Virus record (IMG/VR): IMGVR_UViG_3300027971_000086
Coordinates: 1-44,006 of that record
Length of the DNA stretch: 44,006 nucleotides
Direction: 5' to 3' (one strand)
Source: a virus
Shown: positions 28,401 to 33,582 of the stretch, piece by piece
How the letters are laid out: each line of letters starts with the position of its first letter
Numbering within the stretch: the stretch's first letter is position 1
Translations under genes and position numbers: made by a program
Notes under the pieces: model-generated
What the model was told of the DNA's origin: nothing
Databases searched by the model: none
What the model saw: only the letters and a program-made list of their open reading frames with translations

Positions 28401-31400
28401 TGACAATCCTAAGCTTAAGACACCTCAAGCACTTGTTAGCTTCAATTGTGGCTAGCCATGCTGCATCCGTTACTGCTGTTAAGGCCAGTATGGATCTAAT
28501 CATTAACATTATTAATGTTGGTGATGATGCGGTTGCTGACGCATTAACAGGAATGACATTCCCAACAAGCAATGTTACATCAACTGCTCAAACTGCATTA
28601 CGTGCTGATAGACAAGATATCATTGATGATATTGAGACTTTCTTAACAGGCTATACCGTAGGTGGATTTAGTTGGACAGCATTAGCTGGTAGACAAGCCA
28701 CATGCTTACGCGATGTTGGATATATTATTGACGCAATCACATATGACTTAACATACGGTGGTAACTGGGCAACAACTATTGCTGCTCGTGCTTACTACGT
28801 GGCTGTGTTAGGCGGCAGTGATGTTTCAAATCTAGATCCAGATAACAACAGTCCTTTAGAAAAGGCCGCTACATTGGCTGCTTACGCAGAACTAAAAACA
28901 TTGCTCACTGGTTATACTGGTTCAGGTGATTTAGTTGACATCATTACTGATGTAGTTGATAATGGATTAAGTGCTCTTCCAACAGTTCAGTATCCAGAAT
29001 TGCTCAATGCAAATGCTGACAAGTCAATTGCTAAAAACAACTTGTTAAATTCAGTTGATGTTGTTAAGACTAAGACAATTAGATATATCAATGAAAGAAC
29101 ATATTTCCAATATGATTCTGTCAAGTGTGAGCGTGACTTAGGTTACATCTTAGATGCTGTGTTCTATGACATAGTAACTGGCAGTAACTATCAAAGCGTA
29201 ACAGCTGGTCTTGCTTATACAAGACTTGATGCTGAAGATGCAATTAGTCCTCCACAGAAGTTTGCTATCCTGGCTGCTTTAACTCGCGCTAAGAGTCTTG
29301 TTGCTAATGTTGTAAGCACTAATGCTGCTGCTGTAACAGCAATTAGAGATAAGCTATCCATTGTTATTGACATTATCAATGATGAAGGAAATGCTCCAGC
29401 TCTAAGTTTCCCAACAGGAAATGTTACAACTACAGCAACTAACACATTACAGACTAACAGAGCAACTATTATCTCTGATTTAGACACTGCAATGGCTGGT
29501 TATACAGTAGGCACATTTGCTTGGGATACATTTGCAGGTACTGGTGCCAGATATGATACATGCTTACGCGATGTTGGTTTAATTGTTGATGCATTAACAC
29601 ATGACTTAACCTACGGTGGTAACTGGGCAACTGTTATTGCTGCTCGTAGTTATTTTGCAGGTGTTTCAGCTCAATTAGGAACTGACGCTGATGAAGTTAC
29701 TGCTACAGTAGAAGCTTATGACAGACTAAAAACTGTTATTGCTGCTCGCGTATCAGGACAAACAACTGACGCTAATAATTTAATCAACGTTATTAGAACT
29801 TATATTGGCGGCGGAAGCTTACCAGCTATCACTTACCCAACATTGGCGGGTGCTGATACAAAGCCTAACGCAAGTATTTTTGCATCTAAAGCAGCCTTAG
29901 TCGCAGCCAAAGAGAATCTAGTAATTGCAATCCAAGATAGTATTAATGATGTTCCATATATTAGAAATGGTGCTTATGACGCTGTTAAGTGTGGAAGAGA
30001 CGTTAATCTTATTATTGAAGCAATTGGTTGGGACTTAATGTTTGGTACTACATATCGTACAGTTAAGGCTGGACAGTCATACTTAAGAAGTTATGCTAAG
30101 ACAGTAACCAGCGAACAGAAAGCTGCTACAATTGGTGCTCTATACTTTGTTAAGAAACAGTTAACTAGTATTGTTTCTAACGCAGGCAATCGTACAACAT
30201 TACGTGGATTGATGGATATTGTTATTGATATCCTAGATCGCGGTGTAGTAGCAATTCCAGCGTCAGACGATATCACAATGCCAGCTCCAACAGCTGGAGC
30301 AGGTACTGCATTTAATAGTACTTACGCAGATGGTATTACAACTATTGTTAATAATACAAGCTTTATAAAAGCAGAAGTTCGTGCTTGGATTGCTAGAAAT
30401 TATCCAGAACTAGATTATGACAAGAACGTTTGTGAAAGAGACGTTGTTTATATTCTAGAGGCACTACGTTACGATATGACTTACGGCGGAAACACTCAAA
30501 CTGTAGAAGCTGGTCGTTCTTACTTAGAGGGCACTGCATTAACATTAGGAGTCAAACCAATCGATCCTAATAATCCTAGTAATCTAAACTATCTCAATGA
30601 TCCTGATTCAAAACTTCCTGGCGGAGAAACTGAGAAAGTTGCCACAGTTGGTGCTTACAATTTCTTAGGTGGATTGTTAAGAGATCTAATATCCGATGAG
30701 GTTATTTCTCCACAACAAACTATCGTGGAAGTTGGTACAAGAGTTGGTGACAGCAGTGCTGTCGGGCTTCGTGCAAAGGGCTTAATTGACGGTATTAAGA
30801 ATATTGTCGATCAAGAAGATGTTGATTTTGTAGCAGTAGTTGTTCCATCATATACTTGGGCAAGTGTTGCTTCTAAGGCATCTTATGCTTTATTAGTTGC
30901 TGCAACAACTTTAGATGATGATGTAGTTTCTGCAATTACTGATGCATATGAAGATCAGTGGTTCGTATACAATGAAGACAAGTGCGCTCGCGACCTAGGA
31001 TTTATTGTTGATGCACTAGCTTATGACTTAGCATACGGTGGAAACAGAGAAACTAGAGATTGTGGTGTACAGTATCTATACAAAGGTGGTATTGTTATTC
31101 CAACAGGAACCAAAGGACCAACATTATTGGCTATTGGCAACTTGATTAGTAATATTTACGATCGTCTAGATGGTGAAGATTACGACACATCTATAGCAAC
31201 AGAATCAAGTGATATCCTAAGTGACAACGTTTACGCTGTGTTGAAGACTGGAGTTGCTCCCGCATTAGTGATCCCAGACTTAACTAAGGCTGACACTGAG
31301 TATGTATTACTACGCGATTTGGTCCTAGACAATGTTCCTACAATTCAAGCCGACACAATCACATTCATCAATACAGAGTATGCTGGATTTGGTTACAAGC

Positions 31401-32080
31401 AAGAAACATGTAAGCGTGACATTGGCTTAACATTGGATGCTGTGGCTTATGACTTGATCTACGGTGGAAACAGTAGAACCAAGTATGCAGCAGAGCAGTA
31501 TTTCAGTGGTGGTAGATTACAGATCCCAGCGGATAGTAAGACTGCTACAGCAGCCTGCTTCAACTACTTAGATTTCTTAGTTAGACTAGTGATTAAGAAT
31601 GAGTATATTACTCCATTCCAATCATATGCTAGCCAAGATACAAGTAATGTAGCTGCTACACAGGGCGAAGTGACCAACGTTGCAGCATTGTTTGACGCGT
31701 TCACTGATATCGTTACAAACGGTTATATCAGTGTAGTGACACTAGATGCTACATTTAAGTCAAGTGTTGATGACAATACATACGCAACTTTCCACCAAGT
31801 TAGCCAGATTACAACAACTGGCCACACACTAGAGTGGGTAGGAACTGGTATTGACGTTGACAGTGCGTTACCATATAATGGTGGGGTACCGATTGAGGCC
31901 AATGAGATTGTCAGTGAAAATGGTGGATTCATCAACTTCACTAGCACAGACCAGAAGGGAGACTTCAAGATTGGACCAGAACTAACAATTAAACGTGACT
32001 CAGGTTCGATTGTTGGTAGAGCATTTAACAAGAGCTTGCTAGGTGTTATTACACCATACATCCTAGCATTGAATGAGTAA
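13466..32080 (+). CDS. Giant 6,204-residue virion/fibre protein with 36 helical repeats
   Basis: An uninterrupted frame of 18.6 kb (roughly 0.65 MDa). Residues 1-45 (IRFKRSDVPGKVPSL...LGELAINSADGKLFT) are a typical fibre N-terminus of the Mtd_N-like kind. Residues about 65-300 look like a right-handed beta-helix: LYVSKGGDDSNSG, then TIFLKSGEYIEDNPL, typical of pectin-lyase-like phage adhesins. From residue 314 to about 6,080 there are 36 repeats averaging 162 residues, each marked by CxRD(V/I/L)G-x-I-(I/V/L)-DA-x-x-YD and a Gly/Asn turn. They look alpha-helical. The last 95 residues (GHTLEWVGTGIDVD...FINFTSTDQKGDFKIGPELTIKRDSG) form a separate beta cap that I recall from marine phage structural proteins. 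An HGL-type domain (about 2,600-2,685) and a CBM5/12-like module (about 3,913-3,960) are embedded. No enzymatic repeat motif is known to me. SD AAAAGGGA. Confidence 0.93.
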   Translation: MSTNIRFKRSDVPGKVPSLDALDLGELAINSADGKLFTKQEFKPPGGLAAIQKIVEIGATAVPNVLYVSKGGDDSNSGKTLGESFASLKKALSIATPGTTIFLKSGEYIEDNPLRVPARVSVVGDNLRNTTVRPKNPTKDIFWVYNGAYIFCMNFKGHIAPSAAVCFPPDGSAGEIVTSPYTQAVTSITTTGTGMRVDGAVTTGLRSMVCDAFTQYNQGGVGIHMLNRGNTQLVSIFTICCDISFLCESGGFCSVNLSNSSFGNYGLVSRGASEILYRGVVKKSSGRQITFKNLAKRPNIGDGVLFANYNQATCNRDNGLVVDSLAFDLLHEGTTQSTFAGLRYWAKDIIEIEDQGEETVAAIDFAQKVIKKIINKDAYTPLSSESPVSPSVALVPSAQRLINDEFSIISKIVKNGPISPKVIITADYDLAEPEYKFLREQVLDRKAEIQDQTIAFINRTFPSLKYVQSKCSRDVGLIIDAVINDAVFNTNYLTVKAARTYLSITNGLVIPAETKTATIEAIKFVRDKVIALLTEDATFAGYATANFKIITDALTDASGAGVSSSLNAEVLRYTTYQDTNTDVNNLVVNLQANKDFIKASVIQYINDNYPSLRTSYSETVCARDIGYTLDGICYDLAYGGNAETLDAAKRYYSYANGTRQLAEFEFPATVDAYGRVQLLSQRVVILDVIQSSGLSEDQVFALDGADLVATNQTQVNRLGGLFQLFLKQIEKEIVATSDFIQSNGAKLDDEDLDDAYDTLQANKAFIKAEVIAYLTNTYPAFAYDRVKCARDIGYIIDSICFDITHGGNRQIVQAGIYYYGFNDKSNVLTSVLPKQNKQTINAYLYLKELLADVITSKPTPNPWQGAIPQRLATADMPAATAAECSAINNLIDVIVEILREGPNNAEDSVQRARQAISLTPTTDINKIRAFDLLMANKEFIQAELKAYININWYEISDGDTQFARVSKATELTLGTTTTGYPVTTYQPASLKAIRDAVLAAKEDIKTETIKFMANSFFDNFSFNKPKCYRDVGLILDAILSDMIFDSNYKTITAAASYFRAYASDVIGPQKVQTIAALEATKVLTLERVVTPAAKTAIATRFDILLDIIKNGTVDDPFATAPAITYPLPLRNSEEDIERKQAVTILRNNINFIKEEIADYVDANFTLMDYDREKCARDVGLIIDALGWDLMFGSNFRAITAGRSYQRVDAAKVVKNQKLATIGAFKQLKKVLAESVKLNTLAVNSIQRGMDIIIDIVQSNGADVPKYIIPFPTSGRDVGYKRARDLVEKNREFIVSEVLAFISAGGNSDYPFDAPLGYDEVKCERDLNLILDAVYYDITYGGTLESEVAARSYFVGALSQLDPSGSNADEVTATLNAYEYLKDVLALIAVDSAVTRTAGNTTVQLRSPTGSDGSSQAAADMVALVNLIRLYINEGNATDGALTIAGTVSQPNTKWVDPALVAQYRVLQDEKVAVKDAIVDYVNTNYVVFGYDRDTCARDVGLIIDAVRYDMMFGGNFQSITAGRSYWRAQASVVRDDQKVATLAAFELLKTKLLLVVGSNVTAKATVTSCMDAILAIIDRGLTAAPVIVWPVPTDETVGTPNAYTQAYLDARDDIQTAKESLVSTVNQWVLDAYNNDDYAGDGFIYGPAQQANCQRDLRFIIDAICYDLTYGGTMQSDIAARAYRSGVTGDSVLVSGDLQVTIDAYGILADELADAVIGVGPKARVAALADRIAAVIGGDTSATTLAPTDWVAASLTTLSDAMSDASTSIQTAVTAFVDANYAYNRDKCKRDVGYLIDAMSYDLLYGGNLDTVSAAQSYFDGAITPRSIIPKEIIQSVAAYERLKEVIQDVVQLRDVVPSSNKFVAGERVAAGMDLVNRILNSGESVAPTRPWALPLPTGGADNASVKYDGTSISGYLNARNLIEANRDFVKAEAIAYITTNYSAVVYNQETCKRDIDYILDAIYYDMTYGGNSQTRIAAQAYYSGASQLGAGQKAATVALFAHLADILESLSKGSAITVSTGNTVVQKRGDTAPSQQRDVSPFNGATHAKTLMTTVRNYVNNDTLAAEDLPDTSWVDSGLITISTLLDAEASSGTSPNYNSTIQTAVTAFIDTNYPDLTYDDAKCRRDIGIIVDALRFDMMFGTNFATTVAGRSYSREVASEVNGDQKQATLAAFNFAKAKLLELIADNSNLQNKEGITGSSTAASAARTLVGIVYNSIFNQAAPSAATAPSADDLAWVEQELVDISDAMDNDRANIKTAVTDYITKNYSDLDYEVSTCQRDVELVIDAVRYDMMFGSNFKTIVAARSYYRSQVVNGDFTSLGQKPATITAFELLREKLLVLASGNETAKARVTANMALFLKILAKGEEAIPAFDLPSPTGYNTAAFKLNYANSRNLINANREFFKAELVKKIVTFGTDDDVQFNVNVCLRDVDFIIDAVCYDLTYGGNTETTNAAASYYASNADGITNSVPSAQRLATADAYSYLRDLVEGVALNQDLSPIQMKVPQVFGPKASLVGSQAGRNLAWNVRDHISTTTADPAKVYPDLSWVDGIAPSEATRGSLENFAVLLGKYKTNNLVATTADQVIRIGLPDQLTSYSIARLGGLDVTDFDTVNNEITTDSNHGLEVGDIVVFKGTLTGTGLTADVQYYVLTKTSDTFTLSATRTGTTPVDILGSGSGVTINNYNITKCKRDVSLILDAVRYDMAFNTKFKTIVAARSYLRSQASAITGSQKAASLELFTEMKAKLRTLATQATSTLGIIGVRDGGGGGETGTTGPIYTRISELMDLVINTIDDEDESNLPVKPYSLPLPTGLNTVLGTPINSFNRGFLNARTAIETNREFIKAEMIAWIDDQARRNVNGFNSNLDGTPFTYSRVTCLRDLDYILDGIYYDLTYGGNTETINSGTSYYSGLGIQSLDEADAYASEQAYDYLGRIILDVTRNVLVDSVQTAVPQVRGAAAGAKAAQTLEILSDTVINIVKGGVKQVPERIEPDFLAGDETLAYVRSTLQEQKKNLQARIADYIDSYILQYNTEKCARDVGLIIDCVMYDLVLNSNFQSITAGSVYLQKAAGVVTSYQIGPQLEAIKFIRDKCVAVSKAPPLTENLAAIAEINNRFDILYDIVDKGVEVAPPVVNVPPQGAAFNPNAINAAKSIIANKEFLKEEATAYITANYKTYDQSRCARDVGLIIDAALFDLLLGTNYNSIKAGLSYRRATSSLVVSDQLTETLGGIDFALRRVTALTTDATAIASITASFELIKNIISGGSIPVTQLPLAGGSVYSLPRASGKVFRSSSYFDAVAEIKSNVASIATAVSDYIIAQIDGGSNPAFKDFEYGAGTPDGVARQTACEQDIGYILEALCYDLTYGGNMETVNAGRAYYAGLGALESLEGEGTEVAATYEAYTFLAKYLSEEVLQDAGIPENVAVEAERLILGIRNLVDAGENSNPTVVTPDLTWVSTDRSEYVTLDGNILTDKEVLKTEIINFVNSNKSNFANNTHFDAAKCERDLGYILDAVFYDAMTGSNYQTVTAGLSYRRLDAGDVLTIDQRFATIRALQKAKLLVLAVSSVNSTVKDRLKANLTTVIDLISDSGYDTSAPTLVFTNNIVTTTDAQKATAIDLQTNRASIKTALVAWFTGSTGSAGVDYYDGGAFWTGLTQAKREACTRDVGYIIDALTYDLLYGGAGNLGNWATKINARAYFVGNVSQLGTDSDEKTATLAAYAKLKTLIAASVDDTLTSRSETLIDLIITEITDAGNDGIPDEDTFNATIVKPPLTGNTNSSSLTNLNNAKADIISDTLDYIVTREFDQFDEAKCARDVGYMIDALRYDLLFGTSFRSYIAGRSYTREAASRVYAGGDEFIATYAAITHLKSLMLGIVVENAAVLISADAQARLKANFEIIRQFLEGNDDPTYSTLALWSSGTTYAANAVVFYKGTAYRSLVGSNTNHNPITATTYWVQQSVPTGGTDNIFTTSIATARNNIAKNRDFIIDEVLAYIDQESGANSGDGRGNFRSDEYPFFALSGPQRDTCERDLGYMIDAFLFDLTYGGNLETFVAGSAYYNGTVLGAGEKLGTLDAYKYLSAIIAKVAAGNATIPEAITGTYVQGTTGGNTARIISLVDLVIDFIDACPIDPRVVTPSTDWVASKLFVFSNALNDAKTTVAKTTTDYVLANFPELGDGFVTKCRRDIGLIIDAVRWDMMFNTNFRSAVAARSYYRAQAATVLGVQKAATKAAFGIVKTALQDIVKSDDTAYARVGASMDLVIDIIEDDANVPTLQTGLDYYGGTVSSFDSGYLSARDRIEANRDFIKAEIAAYIERTSASPAAPADYDKATCLRDVDYILDAVRYDLTYGGNLATVEAGRAYYNGTSFSADYRADEIAATVAAYERLRVILGQIAQNATVTKTTTGPSANTLTQSTSGLAGSVAGAATAQALIVDLKTYIDSTPGASNNAAERLPNTSWVNSQFVSFATTMGDNKESLGLQVTDYVDANFPTPFTYDKETCARDVGYIVDAVRYDMMFDNNFRSYVAGRSYYRAQASLVVGDQKEATLSAFKFLKDRLLAIVAGNAEATKRVTSAMRTVLDTINLGETTRNSYDPLISTAVGLLGTNKASLLSQMGTYLDTADNSFTFTYYNKTTCLRDIGYVIDAIKYDLTYGGNMETVVAGRAYYEGVVLRNAGQTTGPTHIAATKAAFTELGVKIAAISTFPGSVADRAKALLANVNALIDDDASVTEVYADASWSDTSVKEIAAAMLDNKVALGTAVTDYVTANFPELAGVYNVEKCARDAGLLVDAVRWDMLFASNFRSIVAGRAYYRDALNLNADGLASLDQKKASIAAFSYLKEQLLALATGNKVASTSIAANMDVILEILSTGLGDNSATVALSIPDGTRTNTEYNDAKTYLLANKASIVNEVVSYINTDLGPFIENGGDTGYNETKCARDVGYIVTAVAYDLVTGSNYQSTIAALRYLGNSAVKVLGAKEKHMTILSLRHLKHLLASIVASHAASVTAVKASMDLIINIINVGDDAVADALTGMTFPTSNVTSTAQTALRADRQDIIDDIETFLTGYTVGGFSWTALAGRQATCLRDVGYIIDAITYDLTYGGNWATTIAARAYYVAVLGGSDVSNLDPDNNSPLEKAATLAAYAELKTLLTGYTGSGDLVDIITDVVDNGLSALPTVQYPELLNANADKSIAKNNLLNSVDVVKTKTIRYINERTYFQYDSVKCERDLGYILDAVFYDIVTGSNYQSVTAGLAYTRLDAEDAISPPQKFAILAALTRAKSLVANVVSTNAAAVTAIRDKLSIVIDIINDEGNAPALSFPTGNVTTTATNTLQTNRATIISDLDTAMAGYTVGTFAWDTFAGTGARYDTCLRDVGLIVDALTHDLTYGGNWATVIAARSYFAGVSAQLGTDADEVTATVEAYDRLKTVIAARVSGQTTDANNLINVIRTYIGGGSLPAITYPTLAGADTKPNASIFASKAALVAAKENLVIAIQDSINDVPYIRNGAYDAVKCGRDVNLIIEAIGWDLMFGTTYRTVKAGQSYLRSYAKTVTSEQKAATIGALYFVKKQLTSIVSNAGNRTTLRGLMDIVIDILDRGVVAIPASDDITMPAPTAGAGTAFNSTYADGITTIVNNTSFIKAEVRAWIARNYPELDYDKNVCERDVVYILEALRYDMTYGGNTQTVEAGRSYLEGTALTLGVKPIDPNNPSNLNYLNDPDSKLPGGETEKVATVGAYNFLGGLLRDLISDEVISPQQTIVEVGTRVGDSSAVGLRAKGLIDGIKNIVDQEDVDFVAVVVPSYTWASVASKASYALLVAATTLDDDVVSAITDAYEDQWFVYNEDKCARDLGFIVDALAYDLAYGGNRETRDCGVQYLYKGGIVIPTGTKGPTLLAIGNLISNIYDRLDGEDYDTSIATESSDILSDNVYAVLKTGVAPALVIPDLTKADTEYVLLRDLVLDNVPTIQADTITFINTEYAGFGYKQETCKRDIGLTLDAVAYDLIYGGNSRTKYAAEQYFSGGRLQIPADSKTATAACFNYLDFLVRLVIKNEYITPFQSYASQDTSNVAATQGEVTNVAALFDAFTDIVTNGYISVVTLDATFKSSVDDNTYATFHQVSQITTTGHTLEWVGTGIDVDSALPYNGGVPIEANEIVSENGGFINFTSTDQKGDFKIGPELTIKRDSGSIVGRAFNKSLLGVITPYILALNE
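14390..31620 (+). repeat. Array of 36 CxRD repeats (about 160 residues each)
   Basis: The conserved Cys codon of successive copies falls, for the first five, at 14405, 14876, 15326, 15827 and 16544 and, for the last, at 31409. Mean spacing is close to 486 bp. Consensus around the Cys: (K/T)CxRDVGxIIDAVxYDxxxGxNxxTxxAxRxYY, followed by QKxATxxAxxxL, a central amphipathic region ending in IIxxG, a proline-rich linker with P-x-P, then NRxFIKAExxxYI and aromatic-xYD before the next Cys. Two subtypes occur: (T)YGGN with A-AYY, and (M)FGSNF with AGRSYY. At DNA level the copies are well diverged, so the array is old, unlike the collagen tract downstream. Confidence 0.93.
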
Positions 32081-32109
32081 TTTTTAAGTTTAACAAAGGA
32101 TAAATTAAA

Positions 32110-32448
32110 ATGGCAAGTGTACCTTTAAACGCATTTAGGACTGTAACAGCAACATTAACCTCTACTCCTACCAATATCTACACAACCCCTGCGGGGGTTA
32201 CAGGTATTGTGCTAGGAACACAGGTAACTAACATTACCAGTAGTGGTTCAGCTGCTGTAACAGCATGGCATGTAAGAGGAGTTGTTTCGAATGAATTAGT
32301 CAATACATTTGAAATTCCTCATAGCGATGCCGTAAGTATCGTGGCAGGAAAGTTGGTTTTAGAATCAGGTGATAGCTTGCGTGTTCAAGCTAGCAGTAAT
32401 GGAGCTCTAAAAGTTACATTAAGTATTCTAGAATCAGCCAACGACTAA
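32110..32448 (+). CDS. Small beta-rich virion protein, paralogue of the 10771 gene
   Basis: A 112-residue, Thr/Ser/Val-rich, probably all-beta protein that follows the giant gene by 29 nt, with SD AAAGGA. Its ending (GKLVLESGDSLRVQASSNGALKVTLSIL) parallels the end of the 104-residue protein at 10771, so both look like copies of one small virion fold. Placement directly after a giant fibre gene fits a fibre-associated cap or connector, but no function is proven. A 5-bp hairpin (CGACT/AGTCG) overlaps its stop codon without a T-tract. Confidence 0.7.
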   Translation: MASVPLNAFRTVTATLTSTPTNIYTTPAGVTGIVLGTQVTNITSSGSAAVTAWHVRGVVSNELVNTFEIPHSDAVSIVAGKLVLESGDSLRVQASSNGALKVTLSILESAND

Positions 32449-32487
32449 TACGAGTCGCTAGCGGCATAATTTATAAGGAATAATAGA

Positions 32488-33441
32488 ATGGCAGCCCAAA
32501 AAAAAGTAGAACTGTTTAGTGGTCGTGTTAAGAAAGTCCCAGCACGGGACATTAGAACGCAGGGCCTAGGAACAGGTGAAGAACGAACTAATTTCTTAAA
32601 ACTAAGCGAAGCAGAACCAAACCTGTTTGTGCCTTGGCGTAGATTTGATGACCAAAATCAGCCTTATGATGTAAGTCCTAGAGATCAGGTAGAAATCACT
32701 AAAGTTGACTACCAAACAACCCCATCAGATACAACATTAAGAGCTATGTTACTATCAGATAATGCTGGTAACAGAACTTGGACTGATAAGATTGCTATTG
32801 ATGCTAATGAAAACATGATCATCAATACAAATTTGTATGTAAATGGTACAACGATCCAAGTTAATACAGTTTCAACAACAATTGATGATTCTATCATTCA
32901 AACTGGTGGTGATACTCCTGCTACAAACCTTCTTATCGGTAGGGATAGTGGTGTTGCTTTCCGTTGGTGGGACGAAGCAGCCGCAGCCTTAAATGGTGAT
33001 GCTTCAGGTCCACAAACAGGCTTCTTTGGTTTTCAATATGATACACAACGTTTTGTATTCATTCCAAAAGGATCCGAGAATGCTCAGGGTAAGTTTGTTG
33101 GTGAAACTGCTGGTACATTAGGTGCTGCTTTAGAGTTAACAGACTTAGTTGTTCAGAACATTTATTCTCCAGATAACATTGATTTAAGAATTTTTGCTGG
33201 AGAAAATGGAACTGTTAAGATCACTTCACCGATTACCGAAGGTACGTGGAATGGTGATATTATTGATGTAGGTTACGGTGGTACTGGGCTAGCAGAACTA
33301 AATCCTAAAGGTGTAGTTTATGGTAATGGTTCAGAACCAGTAGGTGTTACCAACAGTGCTTATGTTGATGGTAGTGTTTTACAAGCTGATCTCGGAGGAA
33401 ACCCTTATTTCTCTAATATAATAGATTGTGGTTCATTCTAA
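32488..33441 (+). CDS. Fibre-type structural protein (FSGRVKK N-terminus)
   Basis: A 317-residue protein. Its first 50 residues (VELFSGRVKKVP...FLKLSEAEPNLFVPW) closely match those of the next gene, implying the same docking site in the virion. Residues about 110-145 (NLYVNGTTIQVNT...TIDDSIIQTGGD) are the fibre module also present in the 9682 gene. GVAFRWWDEAA and FFGFQYDTQRFVFIPKGS (about 153-205) are typical of this module's continuation. The C-terminal half includes GYGGTGLAELNPKGVVYGNG, a widespread phage fibre motif, and ends FSNIIDCGSF. SD AAGGAA. Likely a trimeric fibre or connector. Confidence 0.8.
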   Translation: MAAQKKVELFSGRVKKVPARDIRTQGLGTGEERTNFLKLSEAEPNLFVPWRRFDDQNQPYDVSPRDQVEITKVDYQTTPSDTTLRAMLLSDNAGNRTWTDKIAIDANENMIINTNLYVNGTTIQVNTVSTTIDDSIIQTGGDTPATNLLIGRDSGVAFRWWDEAAAALNGDASGPQTGFFGFQYDTQRFVFIPKGSENAQGKFVGETAGTLGAALELTDLVVQNIYSPDNIDLRIFAGENGTVKITSPITEGTWNGDIIDVGYGGTGLAELNPKGVVYGNGSEPVGVTNSAYVDGSVLQADLGGNPYFSNIIDCGSF

Positions 33442-33455
33442 ATAAAAAATGTAAA

Positions 33456-33470
33456 TAATCCGTAGGATTA
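33456..33470 (+). promoter_or_regulatory. Small hairpin after the 32488 gene
   Basis: TAATCC and GGATTA form a perfect 6-bp stem around a GTA loop, followed by CTTTTG. It is too weak and too poorly T-tracted to call a terminator with confidence; it may act with the hairpin at 33518-33545. Confidence 0.4.
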
Positions 33471-33517
33471 CTTTTGTAAAAATGAACTATGATAGCGGGC
33501 TGTCTATTATTGTGAAC

Positions 33518-33545
33518 AAAAAGGGTCTGAATAAGGCCCCTTTTT
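33518..33545 (+). terminator. Probable intrinsic terminator between fibre genes
   Basis: AAAAAGGG pairs with CCCTTTTT (8 bp); two further pairs lie near the loop beside a bulged C, and the stem itself ends in the T-tract. The stem is symmetric in its A/T arms, so it could act in both directions. It lies 77 nt past the preceding stop and 37 nt before the next start. Confidence 0.75.
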
Positions 33546-33582
33546 GTATGTATCTAGAGTTTATTGGTTTAGGGAGTTCTGA

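Noticed and set aside
14461-31500. Diversity-generating retroelement target (repeats as variable regions)
   Set aside because: No reverse transcriptase, template repeat or adenine-biased substitution pattern is visible; repeat differences are spread through all positions.
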